Positions 14,448-23,219 of a stretch of DNA of 25,267 bases are shown here, piece after piece; position 1 is the stretch's first letter, and each line of letters opens with the position of its first letter. The position numbers and the translations under genes were made by a program. The notes beneath the pieces were generated by a model that had not been told where the DNA came from, did no database searches, and saw nothing but the letters and a program-made list of their open reading frames with translations. Source of the DNA: Candidatus Dadabacteria bacterium (lineage in GTDB: Bacteria; Desulfobacterota_D; UBA1144; Nemesobacterales; JADFKM01); contig JADFKM010000029.1 of NCBI GenBank assembly GCA_022564935.1, positions 1 to 25,267 on the forward strand. The letters are read 5' to 3'.

Positions 14448-15974
14448 ATGGAGAAAAAGGGCGAGGTGTATTTGATCGGCGCGGGGCCGGGCGACTACGG
14501 CCTCCTCACACTGAAGGGTAAGGAGCGCCTTGAGCAGGCCGACGTCATAGTTTACGACTACCTGGTGAACAGTCGCTACCTCAAGCTCGCCAAACCGGGC
14601 GCCGAGAAGATATACGTGGGCAAGAGGAGCCGCACCAGCCCGGGGCACCAGGACTACATCAACTCCCTTCTCGTGGAGCGAGCCTCGGAAGGGAAGAAGG
14701 TAGCGCGCCTCAAGGGGGGCGACCCGTTCGTCTTCGGACGCGGGGGAGAGGAAGCGCATGTATTAGCGGAGCACGGAATACCGTTCGAGGTCATACCCGG
14801 GGTTACGTCGGTCTCCGCCGCTCCCGCATACGCCGGTATCCCCATAACACACAGGGAATACACCTCCGTCTTAGCAGTTGTGACGGGACACGAGAACAGT
14901 GACAAAAACAAATCCGCCCTTCCCTGGGAAGCCCTCGCACAGATACAAACCCTCGTTTTCTTGATGGGAGTTAAGAACCTAGAGCAAAACATGGAAACTC
15001 TCATAAAACACGGCAAAGACCCCGACACTCCGGCTGCGCTGATCTCATGCGGCACAATATCGAAGCAGCGAACCGTAACGGGCACGGTGGGCACAATAGC
15101 AGGCATCGTGAGGGAAAGCGCCCTCAAGCCTCCCAGCATCGTGGTCGTGGGGGAGGTCGTAAGACTCAGGGAGGCCATCAACTGGTTCGAGACAAAGCCG
15201 CTTTTCGGAAGGAAAATCCTTGTCACGAGGGCGAGGGAGCAGGCAAGCGACCTCGTAAAGCTAATCGAAGATCAGGGAGCAAACGCCCTTGAGTTCCCGA
15301 CGATACGCATCGTCCCCCCCGCAAGCTGGGAGCGGCTCGACGGAGCAATCGAGGGGCTTAGCTCCTACGACTGGATTGTGTTCACAAGCGTAAACGGGGT
15401 GGAGCGCTTCTTCGGGAGACTCCGGGAAAGGGGCCGGGACGTGCGCGCCCTAGGCAGCCTGCAAATCGCCTGCATCGGTGAGCAGACCGCTCGAAGGGTG
15501 GAAGAGCGGGGCTTCAACGTCGACCTGGTGCCCGACGATTTCAGGGCCGAGGGGCTTATCGAAGTTTTCGAGAACGCGGATGTAAAGGGAAAACGCATTT
15601 TGATACCCAGAGCAAAGGATGCAAGGGAGGTTCTGCCCGAAGAGCTTTCGCAGATGGGAGCGGTGGTGGACGTGGTGCCCGCGTACGAGACAAAAAAGCC
15701 TGAGGCTGAAAGCGCGGATGAGGTAAAGGAGCTTCTGCTTACAGGCGAGGTTGACGTAATCACCTTCGCCAGCTCCTCGACCGCCAGGAACTTCTTCGAA
15801 GCTCTCGGTGATGACGCCGCAGGGTGCGTCCAAAACTCCGTTATCGCATGCATCGGCCCCGTCACGGCGAAGACCGTGCGGGAGTTCGGTTTCGAGCCCA
15901 CGATCGTGTGCAGTAAATACACCATCGAGGAGCTTGTATCAGAGATATCCAACCACTTTACAACCGGCCTATAA
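14448..15974 (+). CDS. cobA-hemD: Fused uroporphyrinogen-III C-methyltransferase / uroporphyrinogen-III synthase
   Basis: This 508-residue bifunctional cytoplasmic enzyme acts at the tetrapyrrole branch point. The C-terminal HemD domain (about 254-508, from GRKILVTRAREQASDL, with VFTSVNGVERFF and ITFASSSTARNFF) closes hydroxymethylbilane to uroporphyrinogen III. The N-terminal SUMT domain (about 5-245) methylates it twice with SAM to precorrin-2; it shows YLIGAGPGDYGLLTLKG, RLKGGDPFVFGRGGEE (87-102) and a PGVTSVSAAPAYAGIPITHR stretch. The fusion is known in several phyla, for example clostridia and deltaproteobacteria. ATG 14448 has no strong Shine-Dalgarno site. rsmE follows 3 bases after the stop, so they form an operon. 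The 121-bp gap after the MFS gene holds no obvious terminator. Confidence 0.95.
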   Translation: MEKKGEVYLIGAGPGDYGLLTLKGKERLEQADVIVYDYLVNSRYLKLAKPGAEKIYVGKRSRTSPGHQDYINSLLVERASEGKKVARLKGGDPFVFGRGGEEAHVLAEHGIPFEVIPGVTSVSAAPAYAGIPITHREYTSVLAVVTGHENSDKNKSALPWEALAQIQTLVFLMGVKNLEQNMETLIKHGKDPDTPAALISCGTISKQRTVTGTVGTIAGIVRESALKPPSIVVVGEVVRLREAINWFETKPLFGRKILVTRAREQASDLVKLIEDQGANALEFPTIRIVPPASWERLDGAIEGLSSYDWIVFTSVNGVERFFGRLRERGRDVRALGSLQIACIGEQTARRVEERGFNVDLVPDDFRAEGLIEVFENADVKGKRILIPRAKDAREVLPEELSQMGAVVDVVPAYETKKPEAESADEVKELLLTGEVDVITFASSSTARNFFEALGDDAAGCVQNSVIACIGPVTAKTVREFGFEPTIVCSKYTIEELVSEISNHFTTGL

Positions 15975-15977
15975 CCC

Positions 15978-16721
15978 ATGCCGAAAACAGTTAAAACACC
16001 GAACAGGATCCCCAGGTTCCACCTGCCGCCCCAGGAGATTACGAAGGGCGCCGTCACAATCCGGGGACAGGACTTCCGCCACATCGTAAAATCGCTTCGC
16101 CTCGGCGTGGGAAGCGCGCTCACTCTCTTCGGCGGCACGGGAATCGAATACGGCGGGGTAATCACCTCCGTAGGCCCGCGCTTCCTAGAGGTGCGCATAT
16201 GTAGCTCCGAGAGCGTAGACAGGGAGTCGCCGCTGCGCATCACGCTGTTCCAGGCAATAGCCAGGGGCGAGAAGATGGATGCAGTCATCGAAAAGACAAC
16301 TGAGCTGGGGGTTAGCGCCATAGTGCCCGTAATAACCGAGAGGACGCAGGTAAAGGGCACGCGCAGGGTGCCGCGGTGGAGGAGGGTAGCCGTCGAGGCG
16401 GCAAAACAAAGCGGCAGGACGAGCCCCCCGGAGGTATTCGAGCCTGTTGAATTTGCCCAAGCCCTCGAAATGCAAAAAACTACAGGCCCCGGCGTCCTCT
16501 TCTACGAGAGGGGGAAGAAACGGTTCTCTTCAAAGGAGCTGAAGAGTAAGCAGTCGGTGAGCATATTCACCGGCCCCGAAGGCGGCTTCTCGGAGGCAGA
16601 GGTGGAAGAAGCGCACAAATCAGGCTGCCGCGTCCACAGCCTCGGCCCGCGCATACTGCGCACGGAGACCGCGGGCATCGTCGCAGTAGCCCTGCTCCAG
16701 CACGCCCTCGGGGATTTGTAG
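15978..16721 (+). CDS. rsmE: 16S rRNA (uracil1498-N3)-methyltransferase RsmE
   Basis: RsmE methylates N3 of U1498 in helix 44 of 16S rRNA using SAM. The 247-residue protein has the N-terminal PUA-like domain (RFHLPPQEI, HIVKSLRLGVG) and the SPOUT methyltransferase domain with its trefoil knot: QAIARGEKMDAVIEKTTELG (92-111), GPEGGFSEAE (199-208) and LGPRILRTETA (222-232), which are the SAM-binding loops. Length is normal. It is translated directly after cobA-hemD. Confidence 0.95.
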   Translation: MPKTVKTPNRIPRFHLPPQEITKGAVTIRGQDFRHIVKSLRLGVGSALTLFGGTGIEYGGVITSVGPRFLEVRICSSESVDRESPLRITLFQAIARGEKMDAVIEKTTELGVSAIVPVITERTQVKGTRRVPRWRRVAVEAAKQSGRTSPPEVFEPVEFAQALEMQKTTGPGVLFYERGKKRFSSKELKSKQSVSIFTGPEGGFSEAEVEEAHKSGCRVHSLGPRILRTETAGIVAVALLQHALGDL

Positions 16722-16802
16722 TGCTTGAGTGGATACAATGCTGAGACCGGGCTTTACCTATGCGTAATTTCTCCATACACATCTTAGGCGCGGCTCTATA
16801 GT

Positions 16803-16832
16803 TTGAGGGATAAGTCTGCCTTGTGATATCAT
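16803..16832 (+). promoter_or_regulatory. Possible sigma-70 promoter for the GT22-type gene
   Basis: TTGAGG (16803-16808) and TATCAT (16827-16832) are 18 bases apart, in the 159-bp gap between rsmE and the glycosyltransferase gene. Both boxes match consensus only partly. Confidence 0.3.
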
Positions 16833-16880
16833 TCTAGTCCTGCAGCCCTCGCTCCGCAAATACGCCTTTGCGCAGTTCTC

Positions 16881-18344
16881 ATGTCCAAGACCAACGCCTA
16901 TATTCTACTGATTATCTGCCTGCTGGGCCTCTGGCTCCGTGTGGGCCTTGGGCTTTTGCTGCCAAACATCATGATGCCCGACGAGATTTTTCAGACCCTT
17001 GAGCAGGCGCACAGGCTCACATACGGCTACGGCATCATCCCATGGGAATTCTGGGTAGGCCTTAGAAACTGGCTTCTTCCGATGTTCCTGGCTTCGGTGA
17101 TGTATTCAACCGGCTGGCTGGCTGAGGGCTCAACCGGTTATCTGATCGGGGTCGTGACGGCGCTCAGCTTGCTCTCGCTTACCCCCGTAGTTGTAGCATA
17201 CAGATGGGGTGAGCGTGTAAGCGGAACGGCAGGAGCAATAATAGCGGCCTCGGTATGCGCCGTGTGGTTCGAGTTCGTATATTTCGCCCCAAAGGCCCTC
17301 AGCGGAGTCGTCGCAACGTACGCGCTGATACCGGGGTTGTATTTGGGCTGCAGAGCCCGAATCCTCGAATCGAGGAAAACTCTCCTATGGTCAGGAATTT
17401 TGCTGGGTACGGTGCTTGCCCTGCGCTTCCACCTGGCTCCGGCTATCATCTTTGCCTTCGTGTGGATATGCAGAGCAGACTGGCGGGGCAAATGGGCGCC
17501 TATGACGGCAGGGTTTCTAATCCCAGTTCTCGTAATGGGTCTCCTGGACTGGTTAACCTGGTCGTACCCGTTCCAATCCGTCTTTCTTAATATCCGTATT
17601 AACATCTTCGAGGGAAAAAGCGAGATCTTCGGTGTGAGCCCTTGGTACGGGTATCTAAAGATGCTTTACAAAATTTGGTCGTGGGGTATGGCCCCTATCG
17701 TAATACTGGCAGTTCTAGGGGCAAGCAGGTATCCGCTGCCGGCTTTTGTCGCCCTGATAATACTGCTCACTTTCTCCATCGTTCCCCACAAGGAGTACCG
17801 CTTCCTCTTTCCCGTAATGTCAATTTGCATGCTGCTGGCAGGGCTTGGAGCAGCCGAGGTCTACCGGTTAATCAGCGACAAGCTTTCATCAACGCTCATT
17901 AAACAACTCGCCGCTACGTCATTCGTAGCGTTCTTTGCCTGCTTGTCCCTTGTTCTCGCACCTGAGCTGCACCCTTCGAAAACGATGTACCCCGGCCGTT
18001 TGTCTCACTGGCACAAACACATGGGCTCATTAAAGGGGTTTGAGCTATTGAGCAAAGAACCGAACGTATGCGGCGTGGGAATACAAGGGATATCCTGGGA
18101 AGAAACAGGGGGGTATGCGTATCTCCACAGAGACGTTCCACTGTTCCAGTTAAATATGGAAAATTTCACGACCTTAGAGCCCGGTTTCAATTTCCTCCTT
18201 GTAAGAACCTCGGAGTTTATAGATTTTGAAACGTACTCTCAGAAAGGATGCTGGTATGGAATCTGTCTCTATGAGAGACCGGGCGGCTGCACCGAGTTCG
18301 AGGGATATCACATAAACAATATCCTCAAGAAATCAGGACAATAA
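16881..18344 (+). CDS. Membrane glycosyltransferase of the GT22 (Alg9/Alg12/PIG-B mannosyltransferase) type
   Basis: This 487-residue polytopic membrane protein has about 9-10 hydrophobic segments. GT22 hallmarks are present: the first-loop acidic motif PDEIFQTLEQAH (33-44), YGYGIIPWEF (48-57), LRNWLLP, and HKEYRFLFP (303-311), the strongly conserved HKE.RF..P motif. Eukaryotic members add mannose from dolichyl-phosphate-mannose in the ER lumen; bacterial members probably use a polyprenyl-phosphate sugar at the periplasmic face. The last 130 residues form a non-membrane domain with several cysteines. The acceptor is unknown and no glycan cluster is nearby. It is convergent with the cytochrome gene at 18384. 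Confidence 0.82.
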   Translation: MSKTNAYILLIICLLGLWLRVGLGLLLPNIMMPDEIFQTLEQAHRLTYGYGIIPWEFWVGLRNWLLPMFLASVMYSTGWLAEGSTGYLIGVVTALSLLSLTPVVVAYRWGERVSGTAGAIIAASVCAVWFEFVYFAPKALSGVVATYALIPGLYLGCRARILESRKTLLWSGILLGTVLALRFHLAPAIIFAFVWICRADWRGKWAPMTAGFLIPVLVMGLLDWLTWSYPFQSVFLNIRINIFEGKSEIFGVSPWYGYLKMLYKIWSWGMAPIVILAVLGASRYPLPAFVALIILLTFSIVPHKEYRFLFPVMSICMLLAGLGAAEVYRLISDKLSSTLIKQLAATSFVAFFACLSLVLAPELHPSKTMYPGRLSHWHKHMGSLKGFELLSKEPNVCGVGIQGISWEETGGYAYLHRDVPLFQLNMENFTTLEPGFNFLLVRTSEFIDFETYSQKGCWYGICLYERPGGCTEFEGYHINNILKKSGQ

Positions 18345-18383
18345 TATCAGCGGTTAGGCTCGCGCTCGCAGCTTAAACGCGGG

Positions 18384-19961
18384 CTACTGCTCGAGCTTCC
18401 TTTTAATCTCGGCAGTTATCTCAATTGCGCGGGCTTTTTTCTCGCGCCTGGCATCCGAATAAACGCTTTGCTTTATCTCCCCCGCCTCGTGCTCGGCGTC
18501 CAGGCGCGCTATCTCCATAATGAGCTTCAACCTCTCGTACTCAAGCGCTTTTAGTAACTGCCCTTCATCGATGGCCGCTTCTGCCCCGCCCTTCCTGAAC
18601 GAGCGGAACACCCCTATACACAGCACAACTAGCACAATGGCCGTCGCATACCACCCCATGTGCTCCCCCGCCCTGAACGGCGCTTTTATCTTAACTGAGA
18701 TGGTGTGTCCGGCGCCAAGCCCTGTGCCGCCCCAGCTGAGGTACCTCTGGCCCTCCACTTCAATGGACGCGCCTTGTGTCAGACCCTCGACAGATACCTC
18801 GTTGTCCGTTTCAGACACGAGCATCGTGAAGTTATCGGTCGGGTACTTGAGCCGCCTTGAGATGTCTACGCCGGATTTGAGGGGCAATCTGTAGGTGAAC
18901 ACCACCCTCTTTACACCGGGTGTAAAAGGCAGGGTGTCGGAAATCCCCTCCGAGGTTCTTACCGCATACCTCCGCTCAATGCCCTGAATGAATGTAAGCT
19001 CCATCGCCCCCGCAGGAACGGGAAACGAAAGCGTGGGTCTCTTATCCACCTTTTCGCCCCCCGGGTGCTCCGTGCCCACATAGACCTTGTTGCCGCCGTT
19101 GCGAACGACTATTATCTCCGCAACGGAGGCGCTGTCGGGGCCGACCTCAAAGATAAGATGCTGCGCGCCGACCCTTATTTCCTCGGAGCTTGTCGTTGGG
19201 TCGTATACAGCAAGCTCTAGGCTCTTTTTATCCTCCTCGGGAAAGAACACCATCTTATCCGACTCGTACACCGAGCCGTCGTGCTCGAGCGTGACGACGT
19301 AGCTCCTGTTCCACGCAAGCCCCTTGAAGGAAAACCTGCCCTTCTTATCGGTCTTCCCTTCCCTGCCGTCGGTCTCCCTGTCTCCCATATACGCCTTAAG
19401 CTCCACTTCGACCCCCCATTCGGGCTGCTCCGTGCTCCCGTTGACCACCACACCCTCAATCACGCCCCTCCTGTCACTCCTTGAACGACGGGGCTTAAAA
19501 CCCAGCACATACTTCGCTATCTTGCGCGCGTTTCCCTCGCCGACCCCGAGGGGCGGCATCGGCGGGAAGCCGTCATTAACGGGCATCTTTCCCCTTGCGC
19601 CGTAAATGCCCTGCGGGTCGGTCATCCACTGCACGATTTCCATCTCCGAGTACCTCTTCCCCACTCCAGCAAGGTCCGGGCCGACGAACCTGCCCCTGCC
19701 GATAGTGTGGCACCTCACGCACCGGTTGGTTATGAAGAGCTCCCTTCCGCCGACCTCCGGCATCGAAGCGTGAGGAGAGACGAGTTGGCCGGGCATGGGG
19801 TGGGGAGCCGCCTGAGTGGGAGACGCGGGGGTACGGTTCTGAGCGTACAGGGCCGCAGTGGTGACAAGCGCTCCGGTGGTCAATAACAGTGATATGTAAA
19901 GGATCAAAACTCTAATATTGCCAGGCATAACACCAATGTTTCTAAGCGGTTCCGGGGACAC
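18384..19961 (-). CDS. Membrane-tethered cytochrome c with Ig-like domain and CcmI-like coiled-coil tail
   Basis: The 525-residue product has an N-terminal membrane or signal segment (about 17-40), a class I cytochrome c domain (about 70-155) with haem motif CVRCH (C81, C84, H85) and probable axial Met in FPPMPPLG (M135), and a carboxypeptidase-regulatory-like beta-sandwich (about 165-250: IEGVVVNGSTEQP, DKKGRFSFKGLAW). A long beta-rich region follows, then a second membrane helix (about 437-453) and a cytoplasmic coiled coil (about 465-525). That tail (YERLKLIMEIARLDAEHEAG) resembles the CcmI-like protein encoded just upstream. GTG 19961 is chosen because AAGGGTGAAG lies just upstream. It ends the ccm operon. 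It is probably an electron carrier or a ccm-associated factor; no exact family name is claimed. Confidence 0.78.
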   Translation of the reverse strand: MSPEPLRNIGVMPGNIRVLILYISLLLTTGALVTTAALYAQNRTPASPTQAAPHPMPGQLVSPHASMPEVGGRELFITNRCVRCHTIGRGRFVGPDLAGVGKRYSEMEIVQWMTDPQGIYGARGKMPVNDGFPPMPPLGVGEGNARKIAKYVLGFKPRRSRSDRRGVIEGVVVNGSTEQPEWGVEVELKAYMGDRETDGREGKTDKKGRFSFKGLAWNRSYVVTLEHDGSVYESDKMVFFPEEDKKSLELAVYDPTTSSEEIRVGAQHLIFEVGPDSASVAEIIVVRNGGNKVYVGTEHPGGEKVDKRPTLSFPVPAGAMELTFIQGIERRYAVRTSEGISDTLPFTPGVKRVVFTYRLPLKSGVDISRRLKYPTDNFTMLVSETDNEVSVEGLTQGASIEVEGQRYLSWGGTGLGAGHTISVKIKAPFRAGEHMGWYATAIVLVVLCIGVFRSFRKGGAEAAIDEGQLLKALEYERLKLIMEIARLDAEHEAGEIKQSVYSDARREKKARAIEITAEIKRKLEQ

Positions 19962-20009
19962 TCAGTTTCTTCACCCTTAAATTCTTCTGCCTCGGCTCAT
20001 TCATTATTG

Positions 20010-20387
20010 TCATCCCTCTTCGACCTGGCCCCTCATCTTAGCGACCTCGCTCTCTATCTCTGCCCCGGCCTCATCTCCCGTCATCCGCAGCTCAAGCCGG
20101 TCGATCTCTTTGAGCACAGCAATTGCCTCGGCTCCATACCTCCTCTCCATCTCTTCATAATCCGAGCGGGACAGCTTACCCATATCGAAGTCGAATTCGA
20201 TATCCTTTAATTCGGCGTAAAGGTGCTGTTTTTTGGAGTTCAGTTTCCGCAAATCATCGAGATAAGCGGACTGAGCGCCGTTCCCGGCATCTTTTTCTTT
20301 CTCACCGCCGGCGCCCCTGAAAAGGGGAAGAGCCACAAACAGCCCGGCGCCGAGTGCAATCGCCACTATTATCAACTTTTCAATCAT
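20010..20387 (-). CDS. CcmI-like cytochrome c biogenesis protein (short form)
   Basis: This 125-residue protein has one N-terminal membrane helix (about 3-22, IIVAIALGAGLFVALPLF) and a long coiled coil. The coil carries LYAELKDIEFDFDMGKLSRS and DYEEMERRYGAEAIAVLKEI, the pattern shared by CcmI N-terminal regions (L.EI.dLe.d...GKis..dY...r). It lacks the periplasmic TPR domain of full CcmI. ATG 20387 is preferred; GTG 20396 three codons upstream is possible. It lies between ccmF and the cytochrome c gene on the same strand. In full systems CcmI hands apocytochrome to the haem lyase CcmFH. The role of this short form is inferred from position. Confidence 0.7.
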   Translation of the reverse strand: MIEKLIIVAIALGAGLFVALPLFRGAGGEKEKDAGNGAQSAYLDDLRKLNSKKQHLYAELKDIEFDFDMGKLSRSDYEEMERRYGAEAIAVLKEIDRLELRMTGDEAGAEIESEVAKMRGQVEEG

Positions 20388-20457
20388 GCAAGACACCGTG
20401 CACTTAAGATGCAGCTTAAAGCATTATGACTTAGCGAGCCTGAAGGTACTCTACAAT

Positions 20458-22467
20458 TCATGTCTTCGCCGTCCCTTTCCCCTCTACCTCTGCGGGATAA
20501 ACAACGGCCTGCTCCTGACGACGCTCCAGGGCGCTCGGCCACATGGTAAATGTTGCGCCAATCAAAATCACCACCCCGCCGGCCCATATCCAGCTCACCA
20601 TCGGGTTCACTAACACCCTGAAGCTTGCCCTGCCCCCCGAGTCAAACCCGGCCAGAATGATGTACAGGTCGTCCTTAATAGTAGAGCGCAGGGCCACCTC
20701 CGTTTCCTTGTCGATCTCCCTGTTCCCCGAATAGTGGAACAGGTTGGATTCCGGCCTCAGCACGCCGAGGCTCTTATCGCCGCTCCACACAGACACAGAA
20801 GCCACCGTGACGTCCTTTGCCTCAATTGTATACTGTCGCAGATCGTCATACCTGAGCAAGTATTTTCCAACGGTCATGGTCTCGCCCTTGTTAAGCACGG
20901 ACTCCTTGCGAATCACGAAGGCCGAAGATGCCGTAATGCCTATGACTATGAGCACAAAGCCCACGTGCACAATGTATCCTCCGTAGCGGCGCCTGTTCTT
21001 GGACACCAGTCTCGACAGTGCCAGGAGCGGGTTCTCGCCCCGCCTGCACCTCACCCTGACGCCCCGCCAGAACTCAACTGCCACGGTAGCGGTAACGAAT
21101 GCGCACAGCGAAAATGAAATCACCGCATACACTTCCCTCATGCCGAGAAAAAGAAGCACGGCGGCAGTCAGAGCGCCAAATACAGTTGGGTACGAGAAAT
21201 TTTTGATGAAATTCTCCCTCGAGGCCTTGCGCCAGGATATAAGCGGGCCGATGCCCATAAGCAGGATGAGCACAAGACCCATGGGGACGTTAACGCGGTT
21301 GAAGTACGGCGGGCCGACGAGGATCTTTTCCCCTTTCAGGGCTTCGGTGACTATGGGGAATATGGTCCCGAGGAACACGGAAACCGCGGCTGCGAGGAAA
21401 ATGAGGTTGTTGTACAGGAATGCGCTTTCCCTCGATAGGAAAGACTCGAACCTGCCTTCGGACTTGAGACCGCCCTGTCTCAGGAGGAACATGGAGAAGG
21501 AGAACAGCAGAACGAAGGCGATAAAGGACAGGAAAAGGGGGCCGATGTCTGACTGAGCGAACGAATGCACCGAAGAGATTATCCCGCTCCTCGTTATGAA
21601 GGTGCCGAAAAGGACAAGGAAAAAGGTGATTATAATGAGGGACATGTTCCACTTTTTGAGCATCCCCCGTTTCTCTTGGATCATCACCGAGTGAAGGAAC
21701 GCTGTGGCCGTGAGCCACGGCATGAAAGCCGCGTTCTCTACCGGGTCCCATGCCCAGTATCCGCCCCATCCGAGCTCAAGGTAAGCCCACCTAGCCCCGA
21801 GAAGCAGCCCGAGGCCGAGGAAAGTCCATGCGAAAAGCGTCCACCGACGCGAGCTGCGTATCCACCCCCCACCCAGGCTTCCGCTCAAAAGCGCCCCCAT
21901 ACCGAAGGCAAAAGGCACCGAGAGGCCCACGAAGCCTATATATAAGAACACGGGGTGGATGGCCATGTAGGCGTTTTGGAGAAGGGGGTTCAATCCCCTG
22001 CCGTCCCCAGGGGTGAAGGCCAGTCTCTCGAACGGACTTTCTACGAACCCTATCAGAAAGATAAAGAACACGCTTATGGCCGAAAGCGTTATATAAACGT
22101 ATGGGATTAGCTCGTCCCTCTTATCCCTGTTGAACCAGGCTACCAGGGCGGAGTATATAGACAGTATCCACGCCCACAGCAGCAGCGAGCCCGCCTGTCC
22201 CGCCCACAGGGCCGTAACCCTGTATGTAGCAGAGAGGTCGTTGCTCGTGTTCGAGGCCACGTATTTAAGGCTGTAATCACGCACCAGCAGGGCATAAACC
22301 AGCGAAGCCGCCGCAAGGGTCAGGAGAAAGAACACCACATAAAGACCGCTCTCGGCACTCTTTATCAGGTCTCTCCTTCTCGACTTGGCTCCGAGGAGCG
22401 CCGCCGTCATAGAGTACAAAGAAATGATGAACGCCAGATATAACGAGACGGTTCCGATTTCAGCCAT
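20458..22467 (-). CDS. ccmF: Cytochrome c-type biogenesis protein CcmF (haem lyase)
   Basis: CcmF takes haem from holo-CcmE and attaches it to apocytochrome c at the periplasmic face. The 669-residue protein has about 14 membrane segments and the WWD haem-handling motif WGGYWAWDPVENAAFMPWL (234-252). The four conserved family histidines appear present: H171 (AIHPVFLY), H259 (FLHSVM), one in VHSFAQS and one in YIVHVGF. The periplasmic domain near the C-terminus is shorter than in E. coli but complete enough to end in a final helix. Length is normal. It lies 80 bp after ccmE on the same strand. Confidence 0.96.
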   Translation of the reverse strand: MAEIGTVSLYLAFIISLYSMTAALLGAKSRRRDLIKSAESGLYVVFFLLTLAAASLVYALLVRDYSLKYVASNTSNDLSATYRVTALWAGQAGSLLLWAWILSIYSALVAWFNRDKRDELIPYVYITLSAISVFFIFLIGFVESPFERLAFTPGDGRGLNPLLQNAYMAIHPVFLYIGFVGLSVPFAFGMGALLSGSLGGGWIRSSRRWTLFAWTFLGLGLLLGARWAYLELGWGGYWAWDPVENAAFMPWLTATAFLHSVMIQEKRGMLKKWNMSLIIITFFLVLFGTFITRSGIISSVHSFAQSDIGPLFLSFIAFVLLFSFSMFLLRQGGLKSEGRFESFLSRESAFLYNNLIFLAAAVSVFLGTIFPIVTEALKGEKILVGPPYFNRVNVPMGLVLILLMGIGPLISWRKASRENFIKNFSYPTVFGALTAAVLLFLGMREVYAVISFSLCAFVTATVAVEFWRGVRVRCRRGENPLLALSRLVSKNRRRYGGYIVHVGFVLIVIGITASSAFVIRKESVLNKGETMTVGKYLLRYDDLRQYTIEAKDVTVASVSVWSGDKSLGVLRPESNLFHYSGNREIDKETEVALRSTIKDDLYIILAGFDSGGRASFRVLVNPMVSWIWAGGVVILIGATFTMWPSALERRQEQAVVYPAEVEGKGTAKT

Positions 22468-22547
22468 TACGAGTGTGCAAGCTCCTTTGGAAGAACTGTT
22501 TAATCGGTCACTTTAAAGTCATGAAAGCACCGGCCCAATCTCCTTCC

Positions 22548-23024
22548 TCAGATGCTTTCTCCTTTGGGAGGAGCGTCCGGTTTGTATACGCCTTTTTCGT
22601 AATCCTTTTTCCTGTACCCCTCTTTCCGGAGCTCCAGCCCTTCGGTAGATTCGTATTTAGTTGGGCATTTTGCCAGAAGGAGGTCGGCATGAAAGACGTT
22701 CTCGGGGGTGTAGGTGCCCTCGACGATCGCCTCGACCTCGTCGCGGAATACGTCGGGTATCACACCCTTGTATTTAACCTCCACGTTGTGCTCGCCGTCG
22801 GTAATCACAAACTCAAGCCTGCCGTCGAGCTCCTTCTTGATGCTGCCCGGCACCACATTGCCCGAAACCCTTATCTTATTGTCGTACACTGCGGGCACGC
22901 GCTCTATCATCTCACTTATGGTCAGGTAGTAGATCATCGTCTCTTTTACTCCCGCATAAACGAGATAGCTGAGGGTGAGCCCAACTATGATTATAGCCAC
23001 GATTACCTTTTTCCCTCTAAGCAT
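22548..23024 (-). CDS. ccmE: Cytochrome c-type biogenesis protein CcmE, cysteine (CxxxY) variant
   Basis: CcmE is the periplasmic haem chaperone that covalently holds haem between CcmC and CcmF. The 158-residue product has an N-terminal anchor (about 7-24) and the OB-fold core (KIRVSGNVVPGSI, LEFVITDGEHNVEVKYKG, EAIVEGTYTPENVFHADLLL). Where most CcmE proteins have a haem-binding His in an H-x-x-x-Y motif, this one has C120 in AKCPTKYES, with Y124 kept. This Cys form is known from archaea and some sulfate reducers with a reduced ccm set. The C-terminal tail is long, charged and probably flexible. It lies 29 bp after ccmD. Confidence 0.95.
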   Translation of the reverse strand: MLRGKKVIVAIIIVGLTLSYLVYAGVKETMIYYLTISEMIERVPAVYDNKIRVSGNVVPGSIKKELDGRLEFVITDGEHNVEVKYKGVIPDVFRDEVEAIVEGTYTPENVFHADLLLAKCPTKYESTEGLELRKEGYRKKDYEKGVYKPDAPPKGESI

Positions 23025-23053
23025 ATGCCCTCTCCAGACAGTTTGGAAATACT

Positions 23054-23194
23054 CTAACGGTCATCCGAGCCGCTCAGGGATTCTTTAAGCGCCTTTAATT
23101 CCCTGAGGAGCCTTTTGTTTTTAACCCCCAAGCTATAAATATACCCGAAAATAAGCACCCAAAAGATTGTGTGACCCCAGAACAGATATTCCAT
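23054..23194 (-). CDS. ccmD: CcmD-like small membrane protein
   Basis: This short gene lies between ccmC and ccmE. ATG (23192-23194) follows a strong GGGAGGG at good spacing, and the 46-residue product has one membrane helix (HTIFWVLIFGYIYSLG) followed by a basic coiled-coil stretch (KNKRLLRELKALKESL). Size, topology and position match CcmD, which keeps the CcmABC-CcmE haem release complex together. Sequence conservation in this family is poor, so the call leans on position. Gaps are 25 bp to ccmC and 29 bp to ccmE. Confidence 0.82.
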   Translation of the reverse strand: MEYLFWGHTIFWVLIFGYIYSLGVKNKRLLRELKALKESLSGSDDR

Positions 23195-23219
23195 AATTTC
23201 CCTCCCTTAAAATCGTCGG

